Positions 5,935-6,903 of a stretch of DNA of 6,903 nt are shown here, one piece after another. Made by a program: the position numbers and the translations under genes. Source of the stretch: Defluviitaleaceae bacterium (lineage in GTDB: Bacteria > Bacillota > Clostridia > Lachnospirales > WQUN01); contig WRDG01000123.1 in NCBI GenBank assembly GCA_009783525.1, positions 1 to 6,903 on the forward strand, given 5' to 3'. A model generated the notes under the pieces. It had not been told where the DNA came from, searched no databases, and saw only the letters and a program-made list of their open reading frames with translations. Each line of letters begins with the position of its first letter. Position 1 is the stretch's first letter.

Positions 5935-6903
5935 TGCTTACACAGGCGCCGAGGGGAACGAAGGATTTGTTCGGCGAAGACATGGTTTATTGGCGGCGGA
6001 TCGAAAATATTTTGCGCGAGATTTGCGGCAGCTTCGGTTTTACCGAAATAAGCACGCCGATTTTCGAGCATACCGAGCTGTTTAACCGCAGCGTCGGCGA
6101 AACGTCGGACGTGGCGCAAAAGGAAATGTACACTTTTAACGACAAGGGCGGGCGGAGCATTTCATTGAGGCCTGAAATGACGGCCGGAGCGGCGCGCATG
6201 TACGTTGAACACGGCATGCACAATGTGCCGCAGCCTGTAAAAATATTTTACATCGGACCAAATTTTAGGTACGAAACTCCGCAGTCGGGACGGCTGCGGC
6301 AGCACCATCAATTCGGCATCGAAATTTTCGGCGCAGAAAATCCGGCAGCCGAAGCGGAAATAATTTCGCTGGGCCACAATATTTTGACAAGGCTCGGCAT
6401 TTCAAACGAAGTGAGGCTTCATATCAACAGCATAGGCTGCCCCGTGTGCCGCGCGGATTATTTGGTTTTGTTAAAAAAATATCTGAGCGGGGTTTTTGAC
6501 AGTCTTTGCGAAAATTGCCGCCAAAGGTTTGAAAAAAACCCGCTGCGCTCGCTCGATTGCAAAGAAAGCAGTTGCGAAAAAATCATGCGGGGAGCGCCGT
6601 CGGTTTTGGATTCGCTCGACGAAAATTGTAAAAATCATTTCGAAACGTTGAAGGGATTATTATCGTCAATGGGTATCGTTTTTTACGTCGACGAAAAAAT
6701 TGTGCGTGGTTTAGACTACTACACGCGCACGGTTTTTGAATTTATACCCGCGAAACCGAGCGAAAAACTTCCCGCGTTTACCGTAATAGGCGGCGGGCGC
6801 TACGACAATTTGATAGAAGAATGCGGCGGCGCACGAACGCCCGGAGCCGGTTTCGGCATGGGCATCGAGCGCCTTTTGCTTTGGATAAAAGAACTCGGCA
6901 AGA
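5934..6903 (+). CDS. hisS: Histidyl-tRNA synthetase, 3' end missing
   Basis: The frame runs from ATG 5934 to the right edge, 323 codons plus one base, with no stop. It attaches histidine to tRNA-His in the cytoplasm using ATP (class II synthetase, acting as a dimer). The N-terminus LTQAPRGTKD is the family signature. Motif 1 lies near 36-56 (GFTEISTP and following). Motif 2 runs from LRPE (78-81) through FRYE (111-114) to RQHHQFGIEIFG (122-133). The histidine-binding RGLDYYTRTVFE is at 258-269, and motif 3, GFGMGIERLLL, is at 306-316. An insert at about 165-235 holds cysteines 169, 172, 192, 195, 209, 214 and 232, including two CxxC pairs. This insert is common in clostridial HisRS and may bind zinc. 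Full-length members are about 415-430 residues, so mainly the C-terminal anticodon-binding domain is outside the window. The start overlaps the hemZ stop by 1 nt (TGATG), showing a shared operon. Confidence 0.95.
   Translation, partial: MLTQAPRGTKDLFGEDMVYWRRIENILREICGSFGFTEISTPIFEHTELFNRSVGETSDVAQKEMYTFNDKGGRSISLRPEMTAGAARMYVEHGMHNVPQPVKIFYIGPNFRYETPQSGRLRQHHQFGIEIFGAENPAAEAEIISLGHNILTRLGISNEVRLHINSIGCPVCRADYLVLLKKYLSGVFDSLCENCRQRFEKNPLRSLDCKESSCEKIMRGAPSVLDSLDENCKNHFETLKGLLSSMGIVFYVDEKIVRGLDYYTRTVFEFIPAKPSEKLPAFTVIGGGRYDNLIEECGGARTPGAGFGMGIERLLLWIKELGK

Overview
The window is a stretch of bacterial housekeeping DNA, most likely from an uncultured or gut-type member of the Bacillota (Clostridia side). 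This inference rests on three things. The order relA - hemZ - hisS is typical of that group. The HisRS carries the cysteine-rich insert I associate with many clostridial HisRS proteins. Base composition is moderate and leans A+T, with GTG starts and clear GGAG-type ribosome binding sites. No species can be named from the sequence alone.

Layout, all genes on the + strand. (1) 1-1926 is the C-terminal roughly 70% of a P-type (P2A-like) Ca2+ ATPase, cut by the left edge. (2) 1927-2320 is the only sizeable non-coding stretch (394 bp). It holds two ~105-bp copies (A, 1924-2028; B, 2173-2278) of one MITE-like palindromic element in opposite orientations. Each copy has 13-bp terminal inverted repeats and flanking TAAA/TTTA tetranucleotides. 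Between them lies a good sigma-A-type promoter for relA, with a perfect 12-bp palindrome in its spacer. (3) 2321-4537 is a full-length bifunctional RelA/SpoT-type (p)ppGpp synthetase/hydrolase. (4) 4534-5934 is HemZ, a radical-SAM coproporphyrinogen dehydrogenase-like protein. (5) 5934-6903 is the N-terminal ~323 codons of histidyl-tRNA synthetase, cut by the right edge.

relA, hemZ and hisS overlap by 4 nt (GTGA) and 1 nt (TGATG), so they look like one translationally coupled operon driven from the promoter near 2056-2083. It would join the alarmone enzyme that senses uncharged tRNA with an enzyme that charges tRNA, plus a tetrapyrrole/radical-SAM enzyme. The ATPase appears to be a separate unit, ending in a terminator-like hairpin inside repeat copy A.

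I see no defence system, CRISPR array, phage gene, transposase or RNA gene. The coding genes are ordinary. The part worth a second look is the intergenic repeat pair around the relA promoter: it could be a mobile non-autonomous element, a structured RNA leader, or conceivably an invertible promoter segment. Those are hypotheses; the sequence shows only the repeats, their symmetry and their position.
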